DNA of 8,474 nt from Candidatus Latescibacterota bacterium (GTDB taxonomy: Bacteria; Latescibacterota; 4484-107; B68-G9). Location: positions 1-8,474 of the forward strand of contig DTYS01000140.1 in NCBI GenBank assembly GCA_012961755.1, written 5' to 3'. The notes below the pieces were generated by a model, which made no database searches, was not told the DNA's origin, and saw only the letters and a program-made list of their open reading frames with translations. A program made the translations under genes and the position numbers. Below are positions 1-7,401 of this stretch, piece after piece. How positions within the stretch are numbered: the first letter of the stretch is position 1; each line of letters opens with the position of its first letter.

Positions 1-1
1 C

Positions 2-115
2 ATCCATGGCCCACAAGGTGTTGAACGACGTGTATTGAATCTCACGGAGCTCCATCAGCGCATCCTGCGCTTGCTGGGACCGCATGTCCAAAAATGCTAT
101 CTTGCCCCAGGGTAG
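2..115 (+). CDS. C-terminal tail of an unidentified ORF, possibly a transposase remnant
   Basis: The second frame is open from the left edge for 37 codons and stops at TAG 113-115. The translated tail contains LTELHQRILRLLGPHVQKCY just before the end. A hydrophilic stretch followed by a short amphipathic helix with an L-x-x-L-G ending resembles, from memory, the C-termini of some IS4/IS1634-type transposases, but 37 residues are too few to assign a family and no catalytic residue is in view. No terminal inverted repeat could be confirmed because the other end lies outside the window. It could equally be a chance open frame or a decayed gene. The frame reopens after the stop and runs to a TAA near 266, with no recognisable product. 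Confidence 0.25.
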   Translation: MHGPQGVERRVLNLTELHQRILRLLGPHVQKCYLAPG

Positions 116-319
116 TGCGGAAAAAGGCACCTATCAACAAGCGGATATGCCCTGGATCAGCGATGGGTAATCCGCATCCTTCTGACTTCCCCGAATCTTC
201 CTGTCGACCTCATTGAGGCCCTTTACTCTGTATCAGTTGAACGGATCGGGAACGTTCTGGCATAACATGAACTCCCCTGGAACCTGTCTACGGTGAAGTG
301 AAAGCCCTCAACGAATCCC
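116..319. other. Intergenic stretch without a recognisable gene
   Basis: About 200 bases between the left-edge ORF tail and the leuC promoter. All frames are short or broken and none shows a ribosome binding site followed by a convincing protein. The only structures seen are an 8-base perfect palindrome GAACGTTC at 250-257 and a weak promoter-like pair around it (TTGAAC 237-242, CATAAC 261-266, 18-base spacer). No T-box, tRNA, riboswitch or terminator was recognised. Confidence 0.5.
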
Positions 320-348
320 TTGACCGGAGGGAAGGCTTGTGGTATATT
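320..348 (+). promoter_or_regulatory. Sigma70-type promoter of the leuC operon
   Basis: TTGACC at 320-325 matches the -35 consensus at 5 of 6 bases. TATATT at 343-348 matches the -10 consensus at 5 of 6. The spacer is exactly 17 bases. Transcription would start near 355, leaving a leader of roughly 28 bases before the leuC ATG at 383. That is too short for a T-box or a leader-peptide attenuator, so control would have to act on initiation. The promoter also overlaps an upstream in-frame TTG at 320, which argues against that codon as the leuC start. Confidence 0.6.
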
Positions 349-368
349 CCGGAGAAAAGTTGGGCTAC

Positions 369-376
369 AAAGGAGG
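369..376 (+). promoter_or_regulatory. Ribosome binding site deciding the leuC start
   Basis: AAAGGAGG lies 6 bases before the ATG at 383, inside a longer purine run. This near-perfect anti-SD match fixes the start at 383 rather than at the in-frame TTG 63 bases upstream. Confidence 0.8.
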
Positions 377-382
377 AGGGGG

Positions 383-1642
383 ATGACCATAACGGAAAAG
401 ATTCTCGCCGCCCACTCCGACAGGGACGAGGTCGGGCCAGGGGAGTTGGTCGAGGCGAGGGTCGACCTCGTGATGTGCCACGATGTTACCACCCCTCCCG
501 CGGTCTCGATGTTGGAGGAGAGGGGGATGGATAGGGTCTTCGACCCGGAAAAGATAGTCGTCACTCCTGACCACTTCGTCCCCAACAAGGACATAAGGAG
601 CGCTGAGCTCGCCAGGAGGCTGAGGGAGTGGACGAGGAAGCACGGAATAAGGCACTATTACGAGGTCGGGAGGCACGGGATATGCCACGCCCTACTTCCG
701 GAGGAAGGGTTCGTAAGGCCGGGGATGGTGGTAGTCGGGGCAGATTCCCACACCTGTACGTACGGAGCCCTCGGAGCCTTCTCCACCGGGATAGGAAGCA
801 CTGACCTTGCAGCGGTGCTATACTCAGGTAGGCTCTGGTTCAGGGTACCGGAGAGCATGAGGGTCGTTCTTGAGGGGGAGCTTCCCAAGGGGGTCTACTC
901 CAAGGACGTCATCCTTGAGGTCATACGCCGCATAGGGGTGGACGGTGCGAGGTACATGGCCATGGAATTCACAGGGTCCATCGTGGGGAAGCTTTCGGTG
1001 GAGGCGAGGCTAACCTTGACTAACATGGCCGTAGAGGCGGGAGCTAAGAGCGGCATAATCGCCCCGGACGAGAAGACCTTGGAGTACGTAAGGGAGAGGT
1101 CCGACGAACCTTTCCACATCTATACATCGGACCCAGATGCCGATTACGCCAGCACAGTGGAGGTGGACGTCTCCTCCCTCGAGCCCATGGTCGCCTTCCC
1201 CCACCTCCCCTCCAAAGGAAGGCCAATATCCGAAGTGGGACATATCCATATAGACCAGGTCGTGATAGGGTCCTGCACCAACGGTAGGCTGGAGGATCTG
1301 AGGATAGCCGCCGAGGTCCTCAGAGGGAAGAAGGTCGCCCCTCACCTGAGGGCCATCGTCATACCCGCAACGAGTAGGGTCTGGCTTCAGGCCATGAGGG
1401 AGGGACTCCTGGAGGTCTTCGTAGGGGCGGGTTGCGCCGTCTCGACCCCTACGTGTGGGCCCTGCCTCGGAGGCCACATGGGCGTCTTAGCCGAGGGCGA
1501 GAGGTGCGTCTCCACCACGAACCGCAACTTCGTGGGGAGGATGGGGCATCCCAAGTCCGAGGTCTACCTGACCAGCCCGGCCACGGCCGCCGCATCTGCG
1601 GTGGCGGGCAGGATCGCCGACCCGAGGGAGTTCCTGTGTTAG
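383..1642 (+). CDS. leuC: 3-isopropylmalate dehydratase large subunit (LeuC/HacA family)
   Basis: A 419-residue aconitase-superfamily large subunit. With the small subunit it isomerises 2-isopropylmalate to 3-isopropylmalate in leucine synthesis; close relatives act on homoaconitate or citraconate. The three [4Fe-4S] cysteines are present: C298 in VIGSCTNGRLEDL, and C358 and C361 in TPTCGPCLGGHMG. Other family motifs are GADSHTCTYGALGAFSTGIG (119-138) and STTNRNFVGRMG (377-388). The length matches the short form (about 420 residues) of archaea and many thermophilic bacteria rather than the roughly 466-residue enterobacterial LeuC. The start follows the ribosome binding site at 369-376. It is the first gene of the operon, with leuD 10 bases downstream. 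Arg codons are 29 of 33 AGG. Exact substrate (isopropylmalate, homoaconitate, citramalate-derived) is not settled by sequence, since leuA and leuB are not in view. Confidence 0.93.
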   Translation: MTITEKILAAHSDRDEVGPGELVEARVDLVMCHDVTTPPAVSMLEERGMDRVFDPEKIVVTPDHFVPNKDIRSAELARRLREWTRKHGIRHYYEVGRHGICHALLPEEGFVRPGMVVVGADSHTCTYGALGAFSTGIGSTDLAAVLYSGRLWFRVPESMRVVLEGELPKGVYSKDVILEVIRRIGVDGARYMAMEFTGSIVGKLSVEARLTLTNMAVEAGAKSGIIAPDEKTLEYVRERSDEPFHIYTSDPDADYASTVEVDVSSLEPMVAFPHLPSKGRPISEVGHIHIDQVVIGSCTNGRLEDLRIAAEVLRGKKVAPHLRAIVIPATSRVWLQAMREGLLEVFVGAGCAVSTPTCGPCLGGHMGVLAEGERCVSTTNRNFVGRMGHPKSEVYLTSPATAAASAVAGRIADPREFLC

Positions 1643-1652
1643 AGGAGGGGAT

Positions 1653-2141
1653 ATGAGAGGATACGCCCATGTCTACCCGAGGGACCACATAAACACCGAC
1701 GAGATAATCCCTGCAAGGTACCTGAACACCGACGACAGGGAGGAGCTGGCCAGACACGCCCTCGAGGACCTCGACCCTGGGTTCGTGGGGAAGGTGAAGT
1801 GGGGGGACTTCATCGTGGCAGGGGAGAACTTCGGATGCGGTTCCTCAAGGGAACACGCGGTATGGGCCATACAAGGGGTGGGCGTCGGGGCGGTGTTAGC
1901 GGAAAGCTTCGCAAGGATATTCTTCCGAAACGCCATAAACACCGGCTTCCCGGCGATAGAGTGCAAGGGTATATCGAGGAAGGTGGAAGACGGGGACGAA
2001 CTTGAGGTAGATCTGGAGGCCGGGGTGGTGAGGAACCTCAGCAAGGGGGAGGAGTACAAGTTCAGCCCATTTCCGGACTTCGCATTGGAGATAATGAAGG
2101 CGGGAGGCTTACTGGAGTACCTCAGGGGAAGGGAGGGATGA
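1653..2141 (+). CDS. leuD: 3-isopropylmalate dehydratase small subunit (LeuD/HacB family)
   Basis: A 162-residue swivel-domain subunit that pairs with the large subunit encoded just upstream to form the cytoplasmic hydro-lyase. The N-terminal segment NTDEIIPARYLNTDD (14-28) and GENFGCGSSREHAVWA (57-72), with the GCGSSREHA substrate-binding loop, are diagnostic. A later conserved stretch is ESFARIFFRNAINTGFPAIE (about 84-103). The YLNT sequence occupies the loop that in characterised archaeal enzymes helps separate isopropylmalate from homoaconitate substrates, but YLNT by itself is not decisive. The length matches the short LeuD2 type rather than the roughly 200-residue enterobacterial form. 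GAGGAGGGG at 1642-1650 precedes the ATG. Its stop codon overlaps the next start in an ATGA. Confidence 0.93.
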   Translation: MRGYAHVYPRDHINTDEIIPARYLNTDDREELARHALEDLDPGFVGKVKWGDFIVAGENFGCGSSREHAVWAIQGVGVGAVLAESFARIFFRNAINTGFPAIECKGISRKVEDGDELEVDLEAGVVRNLSKGEEYKFSPFPDFALEIMKAGGLLEYLRGREG

Positions 2142-3751
2142 TGGAGAGGGAGCGCTGGACCAGCCGGATGGCCTTCGTCATGGCGGCCATAGGCTCCGCA
2201 GTGGGCCTGGGGAACGTCTGGAGGTTTCCGTTCGTGGCCTACCAGAACGGAGGAGGGGCCTTCCTCATACCTTACCTTGTGGCCCTCTTCACCGCCGGGA
2301 TCCCCCTCATGATCCTGGAGTACGGGCTCGGGAAGATGATGCAGGCGGGGGCTCCTGTGGCGTTCGCAAAGGTCAGGAACAAGCTCGAATGGATCGGATG
2401 GTGGGCCATACTTGTTGGATTTACGATAGTTATATACTACGCGGTCGTCATGGCGTGGTGCTGGGGGTACCTATACCATTCCCTCTCCCTCTCCTGGAGA
2501 GGTAGGGCGGAGAGCTTCTTTTACAAGGACTTTCTGGGGTTGAGCGATGGACCCGGGAAGCTCGGTGGTCTCAGGCTTCCGGTCGTATTAGGGCTGGTCC
2601 TCACATGGGCGAGCATAGTCTGGATAGTCCAACACGGTGTGAGGAGGGTGGGGAGGGTGGTCATGGTCACGGTTCCACTTCCTGTCTTACTTCTGGCCAT
2701 ATTTGTCCTGAGGGGCGTGACCCTTCCGGGGGCATCGGAGGGGCTCAAGTTCTACCTCACCCCCGATTTCTCGAAGCTCGCCGAGCCCAGGACGTGGCTT
2801 GCAGCATACGGCCAGATATTCTTCTCCCTGAGCCTGGCCTTCGGGATAATGATAGCCTACGCAAGCTACCTACATGAAAGGGCGGACGTCAACAACAACG
2901 CCTTCATAACCGCCCTTGCGAACTGCGGTACGAGCTACTTCGCGGGCTTCGCCGTGTTCACCGTGTTGGGGTACATGGCGCACGTCGTGGGGAAGCCTGT
3001 GGCTGAGGTCGTCTCAGGGGGGCCGGGCCTAGCCTTCGTAACGTACCCCACGGCTATATCCCTCCTTCCCACAGTTCCGGCAATCTTCGGCTTCATATTC
3101 TTCCTGACGCTCTTGAGCCTCGGGATAGATTCGGCGTTTTCCTTGGTCGAGGCGGCGGTCACGGCCGTGCACGACCGCTGGCCCATATCCCGAAGGAGGG
3201 CCACATGGCTCCTTTCGGGGATAGCCTTCTTGGGAGGCCTGCTCTTCACGACGAAAGGAGGGCTTTACTGGCTCGACATAGTCGACCACTTCGCTAACAA
3301 CTACGGGCTTGTGGGCGTGGGGCTCGCAGAATCCTTGATAGTGGGATACGTGCTCGGGGCCGAGAGGTTCCGTGAGCACGTGAACATGGACTCGGAGGTC
3401 AAGCTCGGGAGGTGGTGGGACTTCTGCATAAAGTTTCTCACCCCCGCCATCCTCGGGATACTGGTGGTCTGGTCGCTTGCGAGGGAGTTCGAAAGCCCAT
3501 ACTCGGGATACCCCGGATGGGCCCTCCTCGCAGGTGGATGGGGCGTGATCTTGTTGCAGATAAACTTGGGTGTCGCCCTCATGAGCCGTATGGCGTTCCT
3601 CAAGGTCTCCCTGCCCGCCTCGGCCTCCTTGGTGGTGTTAGCCGTCCTGCTCAAGCTCCTCCCTCCGATGTGGATCATGTTCACAGTGGCCTCCGTCATA
3701 CTATACGGTGGGTTGGCTTGGAGCTTGTTCAGGGCGAGGAGGAGGATATGA
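2138..3751 (+). CDS. Sodium-dependent amino-acid symporter, SNF/NSS family
   Basis: A 537-residue membrane protein of the LeuT/serotonin-transporter fold, predicted to import an amino acid with Na+. TM1 (about 12-34) carries GSAVGLGNVWRFP. Gly23 sits where amine transporters have Asp, which favours an amino-acid substrate; Asn26 is the usual Na1 ligand. TM3 has the paired Tyr100-Tyr101, TM6 (about 220-243) QIFFSLSLAFG, and TM8 SLGIDSAFSLVEA with the D331-S332 Na2-type pair. Y46, Q226, S230, N262 and S266 match the five chloride ligands of the serotonin transporter, so Cl- dependence is predicted. I count about 12 core helices plus further hydrophobic stretches near 494-530. ATG codons at 2138 and 2141 are both possible; GGAGG at 2132-2136 is better spaced for 2141. 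The substrate is unknown; branched-chain amino acids are a guess from the neighbouring leuCD. Confidence 0.92.
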   Translation: MMERERWTSRMAFVMAAIGSAVGLGNVWRFPFVAYQNGGGAFLIPYLVALFTAGIPLMILEYGLGKMMQAGAPVAFAKVRNKLEWIGWWAILVGFTIVIYYAVVMAWCWGYLYHSLSLSWRGRAESFFYKDFLGLSDGPGKLGGLRLPVVLGLVLTWASIVWIVQHGVRRVGRVVMVTVPLPVLLLAIFVLRGVTLPGASEGLKFYLTPDFSKLAEPRTWLAAYGQIFFSLSLAFGIMIAYASYLHERADVNNNAFITALANCGTSYFAGFAVFTVLGYMAHVVGKPVAEVVSGGPGLAFVTYPTAISLLPTVPAIFGFIFFLTLLSLGIDSAFSLVEAAVTAVHDRWPISRRRATWLLSGIAFLGGLLFTTKGGLYWLDIVDHFANNYGLVGVGLAESLIVGYVLGAERFREHVNMDSEVKLGRWWDFCIKFLTPAILGILVVWSLAREFESPYSGYPGWALLAGGWGVILLQINLGVALMSRMAFLKVSLPASASLVVLAVLLKLLPPMWIMFTVASVILYGGLAWSLFRARRRI

Positions 3752-4170
3752 GGGCTTGCACCTTCTGTGCCATAGCCGAGGGGAAGGAGGATGCGAGCGT
3801 GGTGTACGAGGACGAACTTACCCTTGCCTTCATGGACGTAAACCCCGCGGTTCCGGGCCACACCCTTGTGGTACCCAAGCGCCACTTCCCCGACATCTTC
3901 TCCCTGAAGGAGCCCTGGGGAAGCGCCTGCTTCCTCGCAGCAGGGAGGGTGGCCAGGGCGGTGAGGACCGCCTTCGGGGCCGAAGGGCTGGATTTGCTTC
4001 AGCTCAACGGGAGGGTCGGGGGACAGACGGTCTTCCACTTCCACATACATGTGGTGCCCAGGTATCCGGGCGACGGGTTCGGATTCTTCTCCAAGAGGAG
4101 GCCCGTCGCCAGGGAGGAGCTTGAGAGACATGCCGCGAGGATAAGGGAAGCTATGGAGGAGGTGCTATGA
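3748..4170 (+). CDS. HIT-family nucleotide hydrolase/transferase (HINT-like)
   Basis: A 140-residue protein with the histidine-triad motif HFHIHVVPR (H97, H99, H101; the middle or last His is the usual nucleophile region) preceded by GGQTVF. The N-terminus has CTFCAIA with C4 and C7, which in many bacterial members helps bind a structural zinc. The central NPAVPGHTLVVPKRHFPDIF (32-51) is also typical. HIT proteins cleave phosphoramidate or dinucleotide-phosphate bonds such as adenylated lysine or Ap4A. Aminoacyl-tRNA synthetases can release such adenylated products, so the overlap with proS is suggestive, but a direct link is inference. A longer in-frame reading extends upstream inside the transporter gene. 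I chose ATG 3748 because it follows GGAGGAGG (3738-3745), matches the family N-terminus, and overlaps the previous stop as ATGA. Confidence 0.9.
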   Translation: MRACTFCAIAEGKEDASVVYEDELTLAFMDVNPAVPGHTLVVPKRHFPDIFSLKEPWGSACFLAAGRVARAVRTAFGAEGLDLLQLNGRVGGQTVFHFHIHVVPRYPGDGFGFFSKRRPVAREELERHAARIREAMEEVL

Positions 4171-5873
4171 GGTTCTCTCGGGCCTTTATACCCACCCTGA
4201 GGGAGGAGCCCTCCGACGCGGAGGTTCTGAGCCACAAGCTCATGCTCAGGTCGGGGATGATAAGGCCGCACGTTTCGGGGGTGTACTCGTACCTCCCCTT
4301 GGGGTGGAGGGTCATGAGGAAGGTCGAGGGGACAATAAGGGAGGAGATGGAAAGGATAGGAGCTCAGGAGTTCCTACTTCCCGCCCTCTCGCGGAGGGAC
4401 CTCTGGGAGAGGACGGGTAGGTGGGAGGAATATGGGGACAACATGTTCCGCCTCAAGGATAGGAGAGGGGCGGACATAGCTTTGGCCCCCACGCACGAGG
4501 AGGTCTTCGCGGAGATAGCCTCCCGCGAGATAAGGTCGTACAGGGAGCTTCCACAGATATGGTACCAGATAGGGATCAAGTTCAGGGACGAAGCAAGGCC
4601 CAGGTCAGGGGTCCTGAGGAGTAGGCAGTTCATCATGAAGGATTCATACAGCTTCGATGCGGACGAGGAGGGGCTCAAAGGGAGCTACGAGCTACATAGG
4701 GAGGCGTACCTTAGGATATTCAAGAGGTGCGGGCTGGATGTGGTAACAGTGAAGGCCCACAGCGGGATAATGGGAGGCGGCGAGTCCGAGGAGTTCATGG
4801 TCCCATCCCCTGCCGGCGAGGACAGGCTCGTGCTCTGTAGGTCCTGTGGCTATGCGGCTAACATGGAGGTCGCCACCTCGGTCCCAGCGCCTTCCGGGGG
4901 AACTTCGAGGCCCAAGGAGAAGGTGCACACCCCGGGAATGAGGACCATAGAGGAGGTCTCAGGATTCCTCGGAAGGCCACCTTCTAAGCTTATGAAGTCC
5001 CTAATATTCGTGGCCAGGGAGGGACCCGTGATGGTCCTCATAAGGGGGGACTACGAGGTGAACGAGGCCAAACTTGAGGATGAGATAGGGCCCTTCAGGC
5101 CCGCCGAGCCCGACGAGATAGAGAGGATCACCGGGGCTCCTGCAGGCTTCGTGGGGCCCGTGGGGCTCGAGGGGGTGGAGATATTGGCCGACGAGACCGT
5201 AAGGGGACAGAAGGACTTAGCCACTGGAGCTAACCAGGAGGACTACCACTGGATAGGGCTTGAACCTGAGGAGGACTTCAGGGTGGACAGGTATGTGGAC
5301 GTTCGGACCGTAAGGGAGGGCGACGGGTGCCCGAAGTGCGGTGCGGACCTCCGGGTGCTGTCCGCCATAGAGGTGGGACATATATTCCAACTCGGCACCA
5401 AGTATTCCGAAGCCTTGGGGGCCACCTACCTCGACGAGAACGGAAGGACCCATCCTATAGTCATGGGAAGTTATGGGATAGGTATCGAGAGGATAGTAGC
5501 TTCCGTGATAGAGCAACATGCCGACGGGAGCGGGATGGTGTGGCCCATATCCATAGCCCCTTACGAGATCTACATACTTCCCGTAAACTGGAGCGACCCG
5601 AAGACCAAGGACGCGGCCGAGGACCTTTACGGGAAGCTTTCGGAAGGACACGAGGTCCTTCTGGACGACAGGGACGAGAGGGCGGGGGTAAAGTTCAAGG
5701 ACGCGGACCTCCTGGGGATACCCGTACGCCTCACCCTCGGAAGGGGGCTTAAGGATGGGAAGGTAGAAGTGAGGAGGAGGAAGGACGGAGAGAAGTGGGA
5801 GGTACCCTTGGAGGACGCCACAGGTAAAGTTGAGGAAGTGCTGGAAGGGCTGTGGAACGAAGTTCGGGTTTAG
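4167..5873 (+). CDS. proS: Prolyl-tRNA synthetase, bacterial type with editing domain
   Basis: A 568-residue class II synthetase that charges tRNA-Pro, length typical of the bacterial form. Motif 1 region is around RSGMIRPHVSGVYSYLPLGW (28-47). The proline-binding TxE loop is APTHEEVF (107-114). Motif 2 lies at 139-163, starting FRDEARPRSGV. Motif 3 is GSYGIGIERIV (434-444). The roughly 180-residue insertion between motifs 2 and 3 is the trans-editing INS domain that hydrolyses misacylated Ala-tRNA; K277 in KLMKSLIF is probably the conserved editing lysine. Two CxxC pairs, C224/C227 and C388/C391, flank the insertion and may form a zinc knuckle, as in some bacterial relatives. The anticodon-binding domain occupies about 465-568. 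The start overlaps the HIT stop (ATGA) and follows GGAGGAGG at 4155-4162. It is the last gene of the operon; no clear terminator follows before the convergent sulfatase. Confidence 0.96.
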   Translation: MRFSRAFIPTLREEPSDAEVLSHKLMLRSGMIRPHVSGVYSYLPLGWRVMRKVEGTIREEMERIGAQEFLLPALSRRDLWERTGRWEEYGDNMFRLKDRRGADIALAPTHEEVFAEIASREIRSYRELPQIWYQIGIKFRDEARPRSGVLRSRQFIMKDSYSFDADEEGLKGSYELHREAYLRIFKRCGLDVVTVKAHSGIMGGGESEEFMVPSPAGEDRLVLCRSCGYAANMEVATSVPAPSGGTSRPKEKVHTPGMRTIEEVSGFLGRPPSKLMKSLIFVAREGPVMVLIRGDYEVNEAKLEDEIGPFRPAEPDEIERITGAPAGFVGPVGLEGVEILADETVRGQKDLATGANQEDYHWIGLEPEEDFRVDRYVDVRTVREGDGCPKCGADLRVLSAIEVGHIFQLGTKYSEALGATYLDENGRTHPIVMGSYGIGIERIVASVIEQHADGSGMVWPISIAPYEIYILPVNWSDPKTKDAAEDLYGKLSEGHEVLLDDRDERAGVKFKDADLLGIPVRLTLGRGLKDGKVEVRRRKDGEKWEVPLEDATGKVEEVLEGLWNEVRV

Positions 5874-5925
5874 TCAGCGATCCCTACCATGTCCGACAGA
5901 GCAGGAGCGTCACTCACCCCGGCAA
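5874..5925. other. Convergent junction between proS and the sulfatase gene
   Basis: Fifty-two bases separate the stop codons of two converging genes. I looked for a GC-rich hairpin with a T-tract in either direction and saw none, so termination here may be Rho-dependent or the 3' ends may overlap. Confidence 0.5.
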
Positions 5926-7401
5926 CTAAATCTTCAACTCCACGTCGTCCTCTGTCCTCTCCTGCCAACTTCGGATGTAAGAGTACAACATCTCCACGAC
6001 CTCCCGACCTTCCCTATAGAGGTTCCGGGTCTCCGAGGGGTCCTGCTTAAGGTTGTAAAGTTCGTGCTCTCCGATCTCGCTGAGGTTGAGCTTCCATCCT
6101 TCGGGAGTGACGACCGTCCTGACCCGGGCCCCTTCAGCCCTCCGCAGCTCCTGTTCGGGGAAGTCGTACGAGGGACCCCCGACCCAAAGGTCCCCATCCC
6201 TTCCGTTCCACTCTATAAATACCGGCTCCTCCGGCCACGGTCGGTCGCCCCTCAGGAAGGGATACCAGCTCCTGCCTTCCAGATGTGGGGGTATGGGCAT
6301 GCCCAGGATGTCCAACAGCGTCGGTACTAGGTCTATCTGGCTTACAGGATGCTCCACAAGCCTGGGCGAACCCCTAAGCCAAGGCACCATTATCAACAGG
6401 GGGACCTTACAGGCCTCCTCGTACATAACCATCTTTGCCACAAGCCTATGGCTTCCCATCATATCTCCGTGGTCGCTCGTGAAGACCACCACAATGCGCT
6501 CGTCCAACCCCAGCTCTGCCAAGGTATCCAAGATCCTCCCCACATGTGTGTCCACGAGGGATACGAGTCCCCAGTACCGGCTTATGAGGTACCTCCACTC
6601 CCATTCCGTCCTCAATGTTCGGTGTTTACCTTCCCTGTCCGCGAAACCGTGGTCCCGATAATATCTCGCTAAATATCTGGACCTTATCGGGGAATCCGGA
6701 CCTGGAGGGGAATCGAAGTTTTCGGGAAGGTCCACATCCTCCGGCCTGTACATCCCATCGTAAGGTCCGAAGAACGGCATATGGGGTTCCAGAAAGTTCA
6801 GGTAGAGGATAAAGGGCCTGTCCCTGTTCTCCCGGAGGAACCGGCATACCTCTCCGGCGAGGAACGCCGGCTTACTGTACTCCTCGGGAAGCCTGGCAGC
6901 GAACCTCCTTGAGAAGACGGGATAGCCTGAATTCCTGGCATCGGGTTTGAAGCCGTGTTCCTCCAAGAAGATATGGTAGCTGGCCTTGGCCGCCTTGTAT
7001 TCCTCTTTCGTATAGTACCCCTTGTACATCTCCTCTATGCTCACCCAGACTTCGAACCCGTGCTGCGGTATTTCCTCGTCCCCCAGATGCCACTTTCCGA
7101 AGTACGCCTTCAGGTAATCCTCGTCCTCGACCATCTCGGCTATGGTAGGGACCTCCAGCTTCAGTGGTACGTTGTTCTCTATACATCCGTTAGTATGGGG
7201 ATAGAGGCCCGTCATTATGCTGGAGCGCGAGGGAGTGCAGACGGGTTGGCTCACGTAGGCCCTCGTGAACACTATACTTTCCTCGGCCAGCCTGTCCAAG
7301 TTAGGGGTCCTTATCTTCTTGTTACCGTAAACCCTGAGGGTGTCCTGCTTCTGTTCATCAGTGAAGATAAAGAGAAGGTTAGGCTTCTCGGGAACCGTCA
7401 T
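5926..7401 (-). CDS. Cys-type sulfatase (formylglycine-dependent), cytoplasmic
   Basis: A 491-residue S1-type sulfatase that hydrolyses a sulfate ester. The signature CTPSRSSIMTG starts at C55, the residue converted to formylglycine by FGE or an anaerobic maturase. Metal and active-site motifs in order are FTDEQ (D15), the helix following R59, FGKWHLG (101-107, K103 and H105), EPHMPF (H207), TSDHGDMMGSH (308-318, D310/H311) and K323. The C-terminal part has the usual four-stranded subdomain ending in a HELYNLKQDPSETRNL segment. The protein begins MTVPEKPNLLFIFTDEQ with no signal peptide, so it should act inside the cell on a small sulfated substrate. GGGAGG precedes the ATG at a good distance (7407-7412). 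It lies last in a minus-strand cluster with a sugar isomerase. Substrate unknown; choline or aryl sulfates cannot be excluded, but the neighbours favour a sulfated sugar. Confidence 0.93.
   Translation of the reverse strand: MTVPEKPNLLFIFTDEQKQDTLRVYGNKKIRTPNLDRLAEESIVFTRAYVSQPVCTPSRSSIMTGLYPHTNGCIENNVPLKLEVPTIAEMVEDEDYLKAYFGKWHLGDEEIPQHGFEVWVSIEEMYKGYYTKEEYKAAKASYHIFLEEHGFKPDARNSGYPVFSRRFAARLPEEYSKPAFLAGEVCRFLRENRDRPFILYLNFLEPHMPFFGPYDGMYRPEDVDLPENFDSPPGPDSPIRSRYLARYYRDHGFADREGKHRTLRTEWEWRYLISRYWGLVSLVDTHVGRILDTLAELGLDERIVVVFTSDHGDMMGSHRLVAKMVMYEEACKVPLLIMVPWLRGSPRLVEHPVSQIDLVPTLLDILGMPIPPHLEGRSWYPFLRGDRPWPEEPVFIEWNGRDGDLWVGGPSYDFPEQELRRAEGARVRTVVTPEGWKLNLSEIGEHELYNLKQDPSETRNLYREGREVVEMLYSYIRSWQERTEDDVELKI

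Noticed and set aside
320..382. N-terminal extension of leuC from an in-frame TTG at 320
   Set aside because: The TTG is part of the -35 box, the extension lacks family similarity, and the strong ribosome binding site at 369-376 serves the ATG at 383.
116..382. T-box or leucine attenuator upstream of leuC
   Set aside because: No T-box consensus, no run of Leu codons in a leader ORF and no terminator hairpin is seen. The promoter leaves only about 28 leader bases.
1010..1477. 155-codon minus-strand ORF inside leuC
   Set aside because: It is antisense to well-conserved coding sequence including the Fe-S region, with low-complexity translation and no ribosome binding site; a shadow of AGG/GAG-rich codons.
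3412..3747. Upstream in-frame extension of the HIT gene giving a 252-residue protein
   Set aside because: The extra 112 residues lie in an alternate frame of the symporter gene and show no family similarity. ATG 3748 has its own ribosome binding site and gives the canonical HIT N-terminus.
3301..4131. 276-codon minus-strand ORF across the symporter and HIT genes
   Set aside because: It spans two real genes on the opposite strand and has no recognisable domain or start signal; a GC-rich antisense shadow.
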